49,357 bases of DNA from Syntrophomonadaceae bacterium. GTDB taxonomy: Bacteria > Bacillota > Dethiobacteria > DTU022 > UBA8154. Positions 8,037 to 19,113 of this stretch are shown piece by piece; position 1 is the stretch's first letter, and every line of letters starts with the position of its first letter. The translations under genes were made by a program, and so were the position numbers. The DNA is taken from assembly GCA_003556225.1 (NCBI GenBank), contig PWRN01000058.1, forward strand, positions 1 through 49,357, written 5' to 3'. The notes beneath the pieces are model-generated. The model searched no databases. It was not told the origin of the DNA and saw nothing but the letters and a program-made list of their open reading frames with translations.

Positions 8037-10490
8037 CTAGTCTTTTTTGATTGCGGCCAGGTTGACAACTTTATCTTCAGGGGCAAGCCGGATCAAGGTA
8101 ACACCTCGTGCATAACGCCCCAGCAGGGAAACCTGGTTAACCTTTTCCCGGATAACTTGACCGCGGGCCGTGATGATAAGGAACTCCTCGGTATTTTGAA
8201 CAGGGTACACGCTAACCAATCGGCCGGTGCGTTTATCCAGCTTGAGTGCCTTCAGGCCTTTGCCACCGCGGTTTTGCAGCTTGAAGTCCACGGCCTTTGT
8301 GCGTTTACCGAAACCCTTTTCCGTGACAAAAAGCAGATCGTGGGTCTTTTCTTTTTCCCGATCAATGAGGTTCATCGCCACCACATCTTCTCCCGGGGAA
8401 AGGGCGATCCCCTTTACCCCCCGGGCCGTTCGTCCCAGGGTGCGCAGTTGGTCGGTAGCAAAACGAATCAGAGAACCGGAAGAAGTAGCCAGCATAACAG
8501 CGCTCACCTCTTCAGCGGGATCGCTTTCCCCGCTTAAATGACGAACAGAAATCAACTCATCCCCATCTTGCAGGGCCAGTCCAATGAGGCCAGAACGCCG
8601 AGCGCCCGCATATTCCCGCAGCTGGGTTTTTTTAATTAACCCCTTCTTCGTGGACATTAGAATGTGATCCGCCTCTCCGAATTCCACCAGGGGGAAAATG
8701 GCCGTGATATATTCGCCGCTTTCCAGTGGTAGCAGATTGATGATAGCTGTTCCCTTGGCGTGCCGTCCGGCTTCAGGGACGTCATAAACTTTCAAGGGAT
8801 AAACTTTTCCGGCGTTGCTGAAGCAAAGCAGCTTATCCCGGGTTGAAGAGACGAAGAGCTGCTGCAAAAAATCTTTGCCCCGCATGGAATGTCCGGCAAT
8901 ACCGCGGCCTCCGCGATGTTGACTGCGGTACGTGGACAGAGGGATACGCTTGATGTACCCTTGATTAGTCAAGGTAATCACGACTTTTTCTTCCAGGATA
9001 AGATCGTGAAAAGCGATCTCTCCTTCATCGGGCACGATACGGGTCCTCCGGGGATCGCCAAATTTTTTCTTGATCTCCTGCAGTTCCCGGTTAATCTCTT
9101 TCAAAATTAGATTTTCATCACCCAGCAGGGCTTCCAGGTAGGCGATCTCTTCCATGAGGGAGCGGTATTCTTCTTCCAGTTTATGGCGTTCCAGGGCCGT
9201 TAACCTTTGCAAGCGCATATCCAAAATGGCCTGTGCTTGTTTTTCGCTGAAGGAAAACTCCTTGATCAAGCCAGCTTTTGCCTCTTCTCCATCAGCCGAA
9301 GCCCTGATCAAAGTGATGATCCGGTCCAGGTTGTCCAGGGCCTTGCGCAGACCTTCCACGATGTGTGCCCGGTCGCGAGCCTTGCGCAGGAGGAACCCGG
9401 AACGCCGAGTAATAATCTCCTTTTGGTGCTCCAAATACGCTGTAAGCACTTCCCAAAGGGTCATGACCTGGGGTTTATTATCCGCCAGGGCGAGCATTAT
9501 GATCCCGAACGTCTGCTGCAAGGGGGAAAACTTGTAAAGCTGATTTAAAATGACATCCGGGTTGTAACCGCGCTTGATCTCTATTACGATGCGCACGCCA
9601 TCACGGTCGGATTCATCCCGGAGTTCGGCGATCCCGTCTATTCTTTTCTCACGTACCAGCTCAGCGATTTTTTCGATGAGCCGTGCCTTGTTTTGCAGGT
9701 AAGGAACCTCGGTGATGAGCAGAGTCGTTTTACCGTCGTCGGATCGATCCAGGTGGGTTTTCCCCCGTACTTTGATGGTTCCTCTTCCGGTTAAGTAGGC
9801 CTCGCGAATGCCCTGGTGCCCCAGGATCAGGCCTCCCGTGGGAAAGTCCGGTCCCTGGATAAACTCCAGGAGGTCTTCCCCGGTGGCCTCGGGGTTTTTG
9901 ATCAGATGAGAGAGCGCATCGATGGTTTCATTTAAGTTATGGGGGGGGATATTGGTCGCCATGCCTACCGCAATACCTGAAGATCCGTTGACCAGGATAT
10001 TCGGAAAACGTGAGGGCAGCACAACAGGCTCGTTCAAGGTTTCGTCAAAGTTAAGCCGGTAGTCCACCGTTTCTTTTTCCAGGTCCCGCAGCATTTCCAG
10101 GGCCAGGGGTGACATGCGCGCTTCCGTGTAGCGCATGGCTGCCGCCGAATCGCCGTCCATGGAACCAAAATTCCCGTGACCGTCTACCATGGGATACCGG
10201 GTGGAAAAGTCCTGTGCCATGCGCACCATGGCTTCGTAAACAGCCTGGTCGCCGTGAGGATGATACTTGCCGAGGACTTCACCGACTAAGCGGGCTGATT
10301 TCTTATGAGGCTTGTCCGGAGCCATGTTCAGGTCCTGCATGGCGAAGAGAATGCGACGATGCACCGGTTTTAAGCCATCGCGTACATCCGGCAAAGCGCG
10401 GCTAACAATCACACTCATGGCATAGTCCATAAACGATCGTTTTACTTCATCATGGAGCGCGACGCTAACGGTATTTCCTTCTTGCCTCAT
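8037..10490 (-). CDS. gyrA: DNA gyrase subunit A
   Basis: Breakage-reunion subunit of DNA gyrase, which adds negative supercoils with GyrB. At 817 residues it has family length. The catalytic tyrosine is Y121 in [11 protein letters not shown]. The C-terminal beta-pinwheel carries a GyrA-box-like QNRGGKG, where the canonical second residue is basic. In the quinolone region, [12 protein letters not shown] has Gln at Q82 where E. coli has Ser83, and Glu at the Asp87 place. The ATG at 10490 is chosen over an in-frame ATG at 10529 because GAGGAGG lies about 9 nt upstream of 10490 and would otherwise be coding. It follows gyrB by about 158 bp. Confidence 0.97.
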   Translation of the reverse strand: MRQEGNTVSVALHDEVKRSFMDYAMSVIVSRALPDVRDGLKPVHRRILFAMQDLNMAPDKPHKKSARLVGEVLGKYHPHGDQAVYEAMVRMAQDFSTRYPMVDGHGNFGSMDGDSAAAMRYTEARMSPLALEMLRDLEKETVDYRLNFDETLNEPVVLPSRFPNILVNGSSGIAVGMATNIPPHNLNETIDALSHLIKNPEATGEDLLEFIQGPDFPTGGLILGHQGIREAYLTGRGTIKVRGKTHLDRSDDGKTTLLITEVPYLQNKARLIEKIAELVREKRIDGIAELRDESDRDGVRIVIEIKRGYNPDVILNQLYKFSPLQQTFGIIMLALADNKPQVMTLWEVLTAYLEHQKEIITRRSGFLLRKARDRAHIVEGLRKALDNLDRIITLIRASADGEEAKAGLIKEFSFSEKQAQAILDMRLQRLTALERHKLEEEYRSLMEEIAYLEALLGDENLILKEINRELQEIKKKFGDPRRTRIVPDEGEIAFHDLILEEKVVITLTNQGYIKRIPLSTYRSQHRGGRGIAGHSMRGKDFLQQLFVSSTRDKLLCFSNAGKVYPLKVYDVPEAGRHAKGTAIINLLPLESGEYITAIFPLVEFGEADHILMSTKKGLIKKTQLREYAGARRSGLIGLALQDGDELISVRHLSGESDPAEEVSAVMLATSSGSLIRFATDQLRTLGRTARGVKGIALSPGEDVVAMNLIDREKEKTHDLLFVTEKGFGKRTKAVDFKLQNRGGKGLKALKLDKRTGRLVSVYPVQNTEEFLIITARGQVIREKVNQVSLLGRYARGVTLIRLAPEDKVVNLAAIKKD

Positions 10491-10648
10491 GCTCGTAAAC
10501 CCCTCCTCAATCCGTAGCTCCCTCAGCATAAAATTTGATTATAAATAAAAAATTTCCTCTTTCCGGAAAAGCACTTTCTCCCCTGGAAGGCTGCTGCAAA
10601 GCAACTATTTTGCCAGCCTCGTCCCGGTTTTCATGAATACCGACCCCG

Positions 10649-12565
<1,917 letters not shown>

Positions 12566-12582
12566 TCAACCTCCACAATATC

Positions 12583-12825
12583 TTATTCCTGCAAATGCTT
12601 TTCAATCCTTTTTTGCAGTGTGACAGGCGATATCGATGAAGGGAAGACCTTCTCCGTGGTAATAACAAATGAGTTGGTGGCTTTTATGTCATTCCCGGAA
12701 GCAGGACCTCCATAAAAATGTTCAAAAAAACGGTTGTTGCCCGCGTTATGTTGTAATTTAACGTCAAAAATGCCGACTAAGTCCGTGAGAGCGACGACCT
12801 TGGAATTACCAATGTGCAAAAACAA
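12583..12825 (-). CDS. remB: RemB/DUF370 family extracellular-matrix regulator
   Basis: Small protein of the DUF370 (RemA/RemB) family; B. subtilis RemB (YaaB) lies at the same place between recF and gyrB and takes part in biofilm matrix control. With the TTG start at 12825-12823 the product is 80 residues and opens LFLHIGNSKVVALTDLVGIFD, the diagnostic family N-terminus. AAGGAGGA is 8-9 nt upstream of this TTG. An upstream in-frame ATG at 12867 would place that site inside the coding region and overlap the previous gene. DNA-binding function is known for RemA; for this protein it is inferred. Confidence 0.85.
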   Translation of the reverse strand: MFLHIGNSKVVALTDLVGIFDVKLQHNAGNNRFFEHFYGGPASGNDIKATNSFVITTEKVFPSSISPVTLQKRIEKHLQE

Positions 12826-12859
12826 TTGTTTTATCCTCCTTGTACCGAATTTGGGGTAG

Positions 12860-13804
12860 TCAAACATCTTGATGATGCCATAAATAGGTCTTCAGTCCCG
12901 GGAAGGGCTTCAACGCTTTCTCGAAATCATCCTGTGCAACGCGGGTCGGATCCTTCTCTTCCAACAAGAGAACATACCGCAAAGCCAGGCGCTGAAGGGC
13001 GTTTCTTTTGTTTTGTTCCGGGATCAGATGGTTGGCAAGCAACTGGCGTATTCTTTCGCCATAACGCGAGAGCAGCATATCGCGGCATCGCCGAAATATT
13101 TTTTCCTCAAGGTGGGGAAAATATGCTTTCATTTCAAGATACCCCATCCAGGGCTTCTGGTGCAGTCTAGAATGAATCGGTTTTCTCCAGCCTTTTAAGT
13201 GGTTATCACATAAGAAACAGAGGTTTCCGCGCCGTTCATTTTTAAAAAAAGGAAATTCGCAAACCCCACACAGTTGGGCCCCATTTTCTAACTTTTGTTT
13301 TTGATAGATAAATGATTTCTCCAGAAGCGATTTGATTGTACTTTGCAGCGCATCGGGAGCATAAAGAAGACATCGCTCAATGGTGTCCTCTTGCAGAGGG
13401 CTGATCCGAATTCTGGCCTGGTCCCGGGATGAAAGGTTCTTCCTTGCACCGCGCAAAGATTGACCTTCCGATAACTTTTCTACCGTTTTCCCCGGGTTTT
13501 TCCCCAGCGGAAAATCCTCATTCCGGAAGCGAATATCTTCAATGATTTTTTCACCGGCGGCCCGGTTAAAATCTTCGATTATTTTTATTTTTAAATACGT
13601 CAGGTGATGCAACCACGCGCTGTCTTTTACTGCAATGATCAGTTTTTTGTCTCGAATCGTTACGGGCCTGGTATGCCTTGCAATATGATGACCAACAACA
13701 TTATACCACGTATTTAAAAAAAAATGCTTCTCCAACTGTATTTTTAGCCCGCTATTTCCCAGGTACCGATCCAATGACTCGCCGAAGTGTTCCATCTCGT
13801 TCAT
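12860..13804 (-). CDS. DUF721/DciA-like protein with an added four-cysteine C-terminal region
   Basis: The first 100 residues match the DUF721 (DciA-like) pattern: LEKHFFLNTWYNVVG, then VTIRDKKLIIAVKDSAWLHHLTYLK. DciA proteins are linked to loading of the replicative helicase in many bacteria; that role here is inferred. The remaining 200 residues are unusual for the family, which is commonly 100-170 residues long. They contain a CxxC pair at C179/C182 and a second at C196/C199, suggesting a zinc knuckle, and then a helical, basic C-terminus. The ATG overlaps the recF stop (ATGA at 13804-13801), so the genes are coupled. An in-frame ATG 9 nt downstream is an alternative start. The C-terminal function is unknown to me. 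Confidence 0.75.
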   Translation of the reverse strand: MNEMEHFGESLDRYLGNSGLKIQLEKHFFLNTWYNVVGHHIARHTRPVTIRDKKLIIAVKDSAWLHHLTYLKIKIIEDFNRAAGEKIIEDIRFRNEDFPLGKNPGKTVEKLSEGQSLRGARKNLSSRDQARIRISPLQEDTIERCLLYAPDALQSTIKSLLEKSFIYQKQKLENGAQLCGVCEFPFFKNERRGNLCFLCDNHLKGWRKPIHSRLHQKPWMGYLEMKAYFPHLEEKIFRRCRDMLLSRYGERIRQLLANHLIPEQNKRNALQRLALRYVLLLEEKDPTRVAQDDFEKALKPFPGLKTYLWHHQDV

Positions 13805-14925
13805 ATTTCCTTCACCTGTCCCTTCTCCACCGACAGGAAATAACAATTATTGAAGCGTGTCAAAAAATTATCCATATATTTTTCTTTTCGTGTTATGGTA
13901 AGAAATACCTGCCCGGCTTCTTCAAAAAGTGTATAACACTTCTCCCGGCGAATTTCATCCAATTCAGAAAATATATCATCCAACAAAAACAACGGTTTTT
14001 TCCCCATTTCCTTGTAATATTGAACCTGTGCGGCTTTAAGCGCGATGACAATGCCCCGCTGCTGTCCGTGAGAGGCAAAACGCCGGGCATCACGATGATT
14101 TAATAAAAAGATCATATCGTCTTTGTGGGGTCCCGCCAAGGAAAACCCTCTTTCTCTTTCTTTGCCTTCTACTCGTGACAATTCTCCCCAAAAAATTTTT
14201 TCGACCGTCTCAACTTTTCCCAGGGACTGACAAGTGCAGCCCAGGCTCTCATAAACAATTTCGAGGTCTGGCTCATGCTCAAATAAGCGTTGATAATGTT
14301 CTCCTGCTAAACGGTTCCAGTTGCGCACGAATTCACCTCTGCGCTGGATCAGGCGGCTGCCAAAATAAACGATCTGCTCGTTCCAGGGGCGCAGCAAAGC
14401 ATCCGGGGATACGCCCGGGCGACGAGTTTTTAATAAACGATTTTTTTGAAAGAGCGCCTTTTTATAACGCTGCAGGTAACCCGCATAAAGGGGATCCCCC
14501 TGGCCAATTTCCATATCCATATATTTCCTTCTTTCCTCGGGCCCCCGTCTCACCAACTCTAAGTCTTCAGGTACAAAGAACACTACCGGGAACAATAATT
14601 CTGACGAAAGATGACGTCCTGCCCGGCCGTTGGTTTTATGAACCTTGCGTTGCTTGGCCATCTCATATCCCACTTCTACTTGGTACAGTCTTTCTTCTAA
14701 AAAAACAAGCCCTTTTAAGTAATAATAAGGGCTTTGCCAGAATACTAGATCGTGTTCCCGATGAGTTCTGTAAGATTTTCCAAAACAGAGGACATAAATC
14801 GATTCCAAGAGATTACTTTTTCCCTGTCCGTTAGCGCCCTGTACAATAAAAACACCCGGTTTAAATGTTAATTCCTGGTGCTTGTAATTACGGAAGTTTA
14901 CCACCTGCAGGTCTTTAAGATACAA
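13801..14925 (-). CDS. recF: DNA replication and repair protein RecF
   Basis: SMC-like ATPase acting with RecO and RecR to load RecA at single-strand gaps. It has 374 residues, the usual length. Walker A is GANGQGKSN at 30-38, the ABC signature block SLAGPHKDDM lies near 265, and Walker B is PLFLLDDIFSELD near 312. The start is TTG at 14925-14923 with an AGGTG site 5-6 nt upstream. It lies 48 bp after dnaN. The small S4-domain gene (yaaA) that often sits between dnaN and recF in Bacillota is absent. Confidence 0.97.
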   Translation of the reverse strand: MYLKDLQVVNFRNYKHQELTFKPGVFIVQGANGQGKSNLLESIYVLCFGKSYRTHREHDLVFWQSPYYYLKGLVFLEERLYQVEVGYEMAKQRKVHKTNGRAGRHLSSELLFPVVFFVPEDLELVRRGPEERRKYMDMEIGQGDPLYAGYLQRYKKALFQKNRLLKTRRPGVSPDALLRPWNEQIVYFGSRLIQRRGEFVRNWNRLAGEHYQRLFEHEPDLEIVYESLGCTCQSLGKVETVEKIFWGELSRVEGKERERGFSLAGPHKDDMIFLLNHRDARRFASHGQQRGIVIALKAAQVQYYKEMGKKPLFLLDDIFSELDEIRREKCYTLFEEAGQVFLTITRKEKYMDNFLTRFNNCYFLSVEKGQVKEI

Positions 14926-14973
14926 GTTAACACCTGCCTTTTTATGACGGGCTTGAAAAAATTTTTGAAATAT

Positions 14974-16119
14974 TTAATGGTCTTTCTTGTCTACCTTAAT
15001 TGGAAGAACCAGGTAACGATAGCGGGATACATCCCCTTCACTGCCGCAGTTAAAAATACACGGCCCTAAGAATCCATTAAAATCGATAACAATGGATTCT
15101 CTTCCAATAACCCGCAATGGATCCAAAAAATACCGTGCATTGATAAGAATTTCCTCCAGATCATCACCTTCTTTTTTTATTAATTCCAGTTCTTCATCCA
15201 TTCTGCCCATTTCCGAGCCTGCCTTAACTTTAAGAACATTGTCCTCTATTTGTAGAGAGATCATATGATTATAACCCTGGGCCAACAACAAGGCACGACC
15301 GATTGTTTGTTCCAATAATTCTTTACCAACGGTTATACGTGTTTGATAGTTCACAGGAAATACATTGATCAAGTTTGGATATCTGTCTTCTAAAAGCCTC
15401 ATATAAAAAGTAAACTCTCTATACGTAAAAATTATTTCATGATCTTTAAAATATCCATTTATCCTTTCTTCGCCCTTATCAATGATTCGCAACAGTTCAT
15501 GTAAACTTTTTCCCGGGACCAGCAGCCGGAAAGTAGCACCCCTTTCTTCTATACTCACCTGCTGTTGCAAACAGGCCAGCCTATATGTATCCGACGCCAA
15601 ACACGTCAGTAAATTTTGTTCATCTTTTTCCATAAGAATTCCTCGAAAAGGCGGTTTGCTCTCATCGCTAGAGACGGCAAAAATAACTTTTTTAAATATA
15701 TTCTTAAATTCATCAGATGATAAAGATATCATGGTCCACTTCTTCCACTCTTCTCCTGGAGTAAAGGAGGGAAACTCCTGGCTGTTCATCCCGTATAGAA
15801 AAAATCTAGCTTTACCGCTCTTTATTTCCGTTCGATAGGTTTCTTGATCCACGGTAATTTCCACCATTGGGGAGGGAAGCTGGCGCAAAATATCCACAAA
15901 TTTAACGGGTAGAACAGTGCTGCCCTGACCGTCAATCTGCGCGTCTTTATTGGACGATCGAACACCAATATCCAGGTTTGTGGAGGAAAAAAAGAGTTCA
16001 TCCTTTTCCGCTTCAATTAAAATGCCATTAATAACGGGTATTGTTGAACGGACAGGTACAGTTCGTTCAACAATGGAAAGAATCTCTAATAAACTATTGC
16101 AGTTGGCAATAATATGCAT
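14974..16119 (-). CDS. dnaN: DNA polymerase III beta subunit (sliding clamp)
   Basis: Ring-shaped processivity clamp that tethers polymerase III to DNA and recruits many partners. At 381 residues it has the three clamp folds in normal length. The N-terminus (NSLLEILSIVERTVPVRSTIPVINGILIEA) and the C-terminal YRYLVLPIKV are typical. The ATG at 16119 follows a GGGGTGA site. It is the second gene of the dnaA-dnaN-recF block, separated from dnaA by 342 bp that hold part of oriC. Confidence 0.97.
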   Translation of the reverse strand: MHIIANCNSLLEILSIVERTVPVRSTIPVINGILIEAEKDELFFSSTNLDIGVRSSNKDAQIDGQGSTVLPVKFVDILRQLPSPMVEITVDQETYRTEIKSGKARFFLYGMNSQEFPSFTPGEEWKKWTMISLSSDEFKNIFKKVIFAVSSDESKPPFRGILMEKDEQNLLTCLASDTYRLACLQQQVSIEERGATFRLLVPGKSLHELLRIIDKGEERINGYFKDHEIIFTYREFTFYMRLLEDRYPNLINVFPVNYQTRITVGKELLEQTIGRALLLAQGYNHMISLQIEDNVLKVKAGSEMGRMDEELELIKKEGDDLEEILINARYFLDPLRVIGRESIVIDFNGFLGPCIFNCGSEGDVSRYRYLVLPIKVDKKDH

Positions 16120-16461
16120 AAACAGTCACCCCGTCTTTCGCATCTTCAACTTTTTATCCACATTATTTTACACTCGAAGATTTACTATAAATATTTAATA
16201 TATAAAGATTTAGAAACAGTAAGGCGTTGTAAAATGTGCATAAATAATAGGAGTAATGATGGTAGTGGTATTATTTATGCACAACAAGCTGTGTATAAAT
16301 AGAGATTTTTTTCCAGAGAATTCACAGGTTTTACAGTTGAAGCATGGAAAATAATCGTTTAATCACAAAAGAGAATAAATTATGCACAGAAATTTAAATA
16401 GTTATCCACATTTAGAGTTAGTTAGAGTTAGAAAGATCTGCAACTGGAGGATAATACGTAT
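16120..16461. other. oriC: oriC part 2: dnaA-dnaN intergenic DnaA-box cluster
   Basis: AT-rich, gene-less. Exact DnaA boxes TTATCCACA are at 16154-16162 and 16402-16410 on the plus strand. One-mismatch boxes are TTATGCACA at 16275-16283 and 16380-16388 (plus), its complement TGTGCATAA at 16235-16243, and TGTGTATAA at 16290-16298. Boxes 16235 and 16275 belong to a perfect 15-bp inverted repeat with a 19-nt spacer. Next to the box at 16402 a 10-mer TTAGAGTTAG is repeated twice in tandem (16412-16431). In B. subtilis the DNA-unwinding element lies in the equivalent dnaA-dnaN gap; that role here is inferred. Confidence 0.85.
16235..16283. repeat. Perfect 15-bp inverted repeat containing divergent DnaA boxes
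   Basis: The left arm at 16235-16249 (TGTGCATAAATAATA) is the exact complement of the right arm at 16269-16283. The 19-nt spacer is AGT/GGT rich. Each arm starts with a DnaA box variant (TTATGCACA), so the two boxes face each other within oriC. Confidence 0.9.
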
Positions 16462-17847
16462 TCAATAATTGAGAAGTTCTTTGATTTCTTTGATAGAGAG
16501 CAATATTTTATCATCTTTAACCATGTCGGATAGAATTTTCTTGTGGGAATGCATGACGGTTGTATGGTCTTTACCGCCAAATTCTTCTCCAATTTTTGGA
16601 AGTGACTGTTCCGTTAATTCTCGACAAAGATACATGGCGATCTGACGGGGAATGGTCACGTTTTGAGTTCTTTTCTTTGATTTTAAATCGTCGGGGTGGA
16701 GATTAAAATATGAAGCGGTTGTGTTAATGATGGTGTGAGCGCTCAAGTTATTTTTTTTCTTACTGGACAGAAAATCTTTCAAGGACTCTTCCGCAAGCCT
16801 CAATGTAATCGGTTTATCTTCCAGGGAAGCATAAGCAATAATGCGGATTAAAGCGCCTTCAAGTTCCCTGATGTTCGTCTCGATTTTTTGTGCGATGTAC
16901 ATGATTACTTCATCAGGAACAGATATTCCTTCATGAGAGCTTTTTTTCCTGAGGATAGCTACACGCGTTTCCAGGTCAGGTGTTTGAATATCGGTAATTA
17001 AACCCCATTCAAATCTTGAACGGAGTCGATCCTCTAAGGTTGGGATTTCTTTTGGGGGACGGTCACTGGAAATCACAATTTGTTTGTTGTTTTCATGGAG
17101 CGCATTAAAGGTGTGAAAAAACTCTTCCTGGGTCTGTTCTTTTCCGGCCAGGAATTGAATATCGTCAATGAGTAAAATATCAATATTTCGATATTTATTG
17201 CGGAATTCTAAGGTTTTGTTGTCTCTTATCGAGTTGATAAAGTGGTTGGTGAATTTTTCAGAAGAAAGATATTCAATGTTATTACTGGTACTGTGAGAAA
17301 TAACGTAATGGCCGATTGCATGCATGAGGTGGGTTTTACCTAGCCCTACACCGCCATAAATAAAAAGAGGGTTATATGCCCTGGATGGTGCTTCGGCGAC
17401 GGCAAGAGAAGCAGCATGTGCGAGCCTGTTACTTCCGCCGATCACAAAGCTTTCGAACGTGTATTTAGGGTTTAACCAGTTACAGATACGGGAAAGATCT
17501 TTATGGTTTCTTTTCACATGATCAAAAGTGGGAGAGGAAGCATGAGGGGCTTGACTTTTCGTGGGTTTAGATCCGTCGGGTTGAAAAAAATTGACGTTTT
17601 GCGGTGTAACAAAGTGAATTTCACAATCCAAGTCGCTGACCTTCTGTAAAATCGAAGCGATTGTTTTCTGGTAATGATTTTGTAACCAATCACGGGTAAA
17701 TTCATTGGGTACTTCCACAATGATGGTATTATTTTGGAAAGCTAAAGGGCGAGTTGTTTTTAGCCAGGTTTCAAAACTGGGCTTACTGAGAACTTTTTCC
17801 ATTTCCCACAAGACGGAGCGCCAAATAGACGATAATCTTTCTTCCAT
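16462..17847 (-). CDS. dnaA: Chromosomal replication initiator protein DnaA
   Basis: AAA+ initiator that binds DnaA boxes and opens oriC. It has 461 residues. Domain I covers about 1-80 ([22 protein letters not shown]), followed by a short linker domain II. Walker A is GGVGLGKT at 165-172 and Walker B LLIDD at 225-229. Domain IV has the DnaA signature [15 protein letters not shown] near 430, the box-recognising element. The ATG at 17847 has TTGGAGG upstream. The gene points away from rpmH, and its promoter region carries DnaA boxes, so it is likely self-regulated. Confidence 0.99.
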   Translation of the reverse strand: MEERLSSIWRSVLWEMEKVLSKPSFETWLKTTRPLAFQNNTIIVEVPNEFTRDWLQNHYQKTIASILQKVSDLDCEIHFVTPQNVNFFQPDGSKPTKSQAPHASSPTFDHVKRNHKDLSRICNWLNPKYTFESFVIGGSNRLAHAASLAVAEAPSRAYNPLFIYGGVGLGKTHLMHAIGHYVISHSTSNNIEYLSSEKFTNHFINSIRDNKTLEFRNKYRNIDILLIDDIQFLAGKEQTQEEFFHTFNALHENNKQIVISSDRPPKEIPTLEDRLRSRFEWGLITDIQTPDLETRVAILRKKSSHEGISVPDEVIMYIAQKIETNIRELEGALIRIIAYASLEDKPITLRLAEESLKDFLSSKKKNNLSAHTIINTTASYFNLHPDDLKSKKRTQNVTIPRQIAMYLCRELTEQSLPKIGEEFGGKDHTTVMHSHKKILSDMVKDDKILLSIKEIKELLNY

Positions 17848-18195
17848 AAAAATACCTCCAAGAAATTATCCACAAAAAGAAAAAGTTTTCCACATTATCT
17901 GTGGAAAAGTGTCATCAAAAAAGTAAAGGAAATTATCCACAAAGATATCATAGCAAAAATCTAAAGGGGGTGCAATATAAAACCAGCCAGAAAAAAAGAA
18001 AAAATATTTAATGTTTGCATTACTTGGATAATTATAAAAATTTTACTAGGTTATGATCCGTTATCCTGAAGAAAAGTAATTTATGGCTGCATTCCTAACT
18101 CGTTGGTGCAAAGCAAAAGTAAAAAACAGTGGCCAGGTAAAAACAATGGATTTAGCATTCAGCAGAGCAAGTAAAAATGCATAAAAAGGCCGGTT
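17848..18195. other. oriC: oriC part 1: DnaA-box cluster upstream of dnaA
   Basis: Gene-less and AT-rich. Exact boxes TTATCCACA are at 17866-17874 and 17933-17941. Between them, TTTTCCACA (17886-17894) and TGTGGAAAA (17900-17908) form a perfect 9-bp inverted repeat with a 5-nt spacer. This matches the upstream half of a bipartite Bacillota origin. No confident box was seen from about 17980 to 18195. Confidence 0.87.
17947..17975 (-). promoter_or_regulatory. Promoter of dnaA
   Basis: On the minus strand -35 TTGCAC (17975-17970), a 17-bp spacer and -10 TATGAT (17952-17947). The DnaA box at 17933-17941 lies just downstream of the -10, over the likely transcription start, which fits DnaA repressing its own gene. 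Confidence 0.75.
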
Positions 18196-18198
18196 CTG

Positions 18199-18228
18199 TT
18201 GACACCTTTTTAAAAGATCAGTTATAAT
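18199..18228 (+). promoter_or_regulatory. Promoter of the rpmH operon
   Basis: Perfect -35 TTGACA at 18199-18204, an 18-bp spacer and a perfect -10 TATAAT at 18223-18228, about 75 bp upstream of rpmH. It diverges from the dnaA promoter. Confidence 0.88.
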
Positions 18229-18302
18229 GAGTTTCAGAGTTTCAGGTGATGTTTAGTACATATGGCAGATCACGTAGAATTTAAGAGAAGAGAGAGGGTC
18301 GC

Positions 18303-18440
18303 ATGGTTAAAAGAACATATCAACCCAAGAAAAGAAAACGGAAAAAGTTGCACGGATTTAGAAAGCGCATGAGAACAATAGCGGGGCAAAAGATCATCGC
18401 GAACAGAAGAAAAAAAGCCAGAAAAAGAATTTCTGCATGA
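18303..18440 (+). CDS. rpmH: Ribosomal protein L34 (bL34)
   Basis: Small very basic protein of the large ribosomal subunit, 45 residues. It reads [21 protein letters not shown], then KARKRISA at the end, all hallmark L34 blocks. The ATG at 18303 is preceded by GAGAGAGGG. It is the first gene of the plus-strand run from oriC, with a strong promoter upstream and rnpA directly downstream, the universal bacterial pairing. Confidence 0.97.
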   Translation: MVKRTYQPKKRKRKKLHGFRKRMRTIAGQKIIANRRKKARKRISA

Positions 18441-18449
18441 TGGCTGAAA

Positions 18450-18827
18450 ATGGAACCCATGGAACCCATGGAAGCAAAGAAAGCATCTCCCTCGAAAATT
18501 AACAGGTTAAAAAAGAATTATCTTTTCCGGCAGGTTTACAACCAAGGAAAATCCCTGGCGACCCCGCGAACTGTTTTGCTGTTCAGAAAGAATGAAGAGA
18601 ATGTGAATCGTCTGGGAATTACTGTAAGTAAAAAGGTCGGGAAGAGTGTCGTGAGGCACCGCGTTAAGAGGTTATACTCGGAAGCATTTCGTAGTTTGCA
18701 AGAACAAATTAATTACAAGGGATTTGACTTTGTGATTATCGCCAGAAAAAAGGCCAGCCATTTAACCTACCATGAAGCTTCTGAAGATTTACAAAAATTG
18801 TTGAAGAGAGGAAAATTTATTTCATGA
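18450..18827 (+). CDS. rnpA: Ribonuclease P protein component
   Basis: Protein partner of RNase P RNA in 5' tRNA maturation. It has up to 125 residues. The core has KKNYLFRQVYNQGKS, then RLGITVSKKVGKSVVRHRVKRLYSEAF, where the RNxxKR family motif reads RHRVKR. The start is unclear: ATGGAACCC is repeated, giving in-frame ATGs at 18450, 18459 and 18468, none with a good ribosome binding site. Coupling to rpmH, which ends 9 nt before, is likely. The stop overlaps the yidD start (ATGA). Confidence 0.95.
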   Translation: MEPMEPMEAKKASPSKINRLKKNYLFRQVYNQGKSLATPRTVLLFRKNEENVNRLGITVSKKVGKSVVRHRVKRLYSEAFRSLQEQINYKGFDFVIIARKKASHLTYHEASEDLQKLLKRGKFIS

Positions 18828-19048
18828 GGAAGATGGTTCTTGCAATGATTTGGCTCTATCGCCAGCTGATCTCTCCTCTCTTCGCTTCGCGTTGCCGCTT
18901 TTATCCATCTTGCTCCCAATACTGCTATGAAGCCGTGGAGCACTATGGGGTCATAAAGGGGCTTCTTTTAGGTGGAAAGCGTTTAGCAAAGTGTCATCCC
19001 TTTTCAGCGGGAGGCTACGACCCGCTTAGAGCAGATAAATCAAGCTAA
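18824..19048 (+). CDS. yidD: YidD membrane protein insertion efficiency factor
   Basis: Small protein that assists YidC-dependent membrane insertion, acting at the inner face of the membrane through an amphipathic N-terminus. It has 74 residues. The N-terminal helix is followed by the family core LYRQLISPLFASRCRFYPSCS, QYCYEAV and KCHPFSAGGYDPL, with conserved Cys. The ATG overlaps the rnpA TGA. It is placed between rnpA and yidC, as in most bacteria. Confidence 0.95.
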   Translation: MRKMVLAMIWLYRQLISPLFASRCRFYPSCSQYCYEAVEHYGVIKGLLLGGKRLAKCHPFSAGGYDPLRADKSS

Positions 19049-19113
19049 ATATTATTTAGCCGCATCAAAAAAGGACAATAAGTTGTTTAGGAAAGTGGGA
19101 GGAAAACCCTATA

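Noticed and set aside
10538-10543. TATAAT upstream of gyrA on the minus strand
   Set aside because: Perfect -10 hexamer, but no -35 box at 16-18 bp; not called as a promoter.
16412-16431. CRISPR or satellite array
   Set aside because: Only two 10-bp units without spacers; part of oriC.
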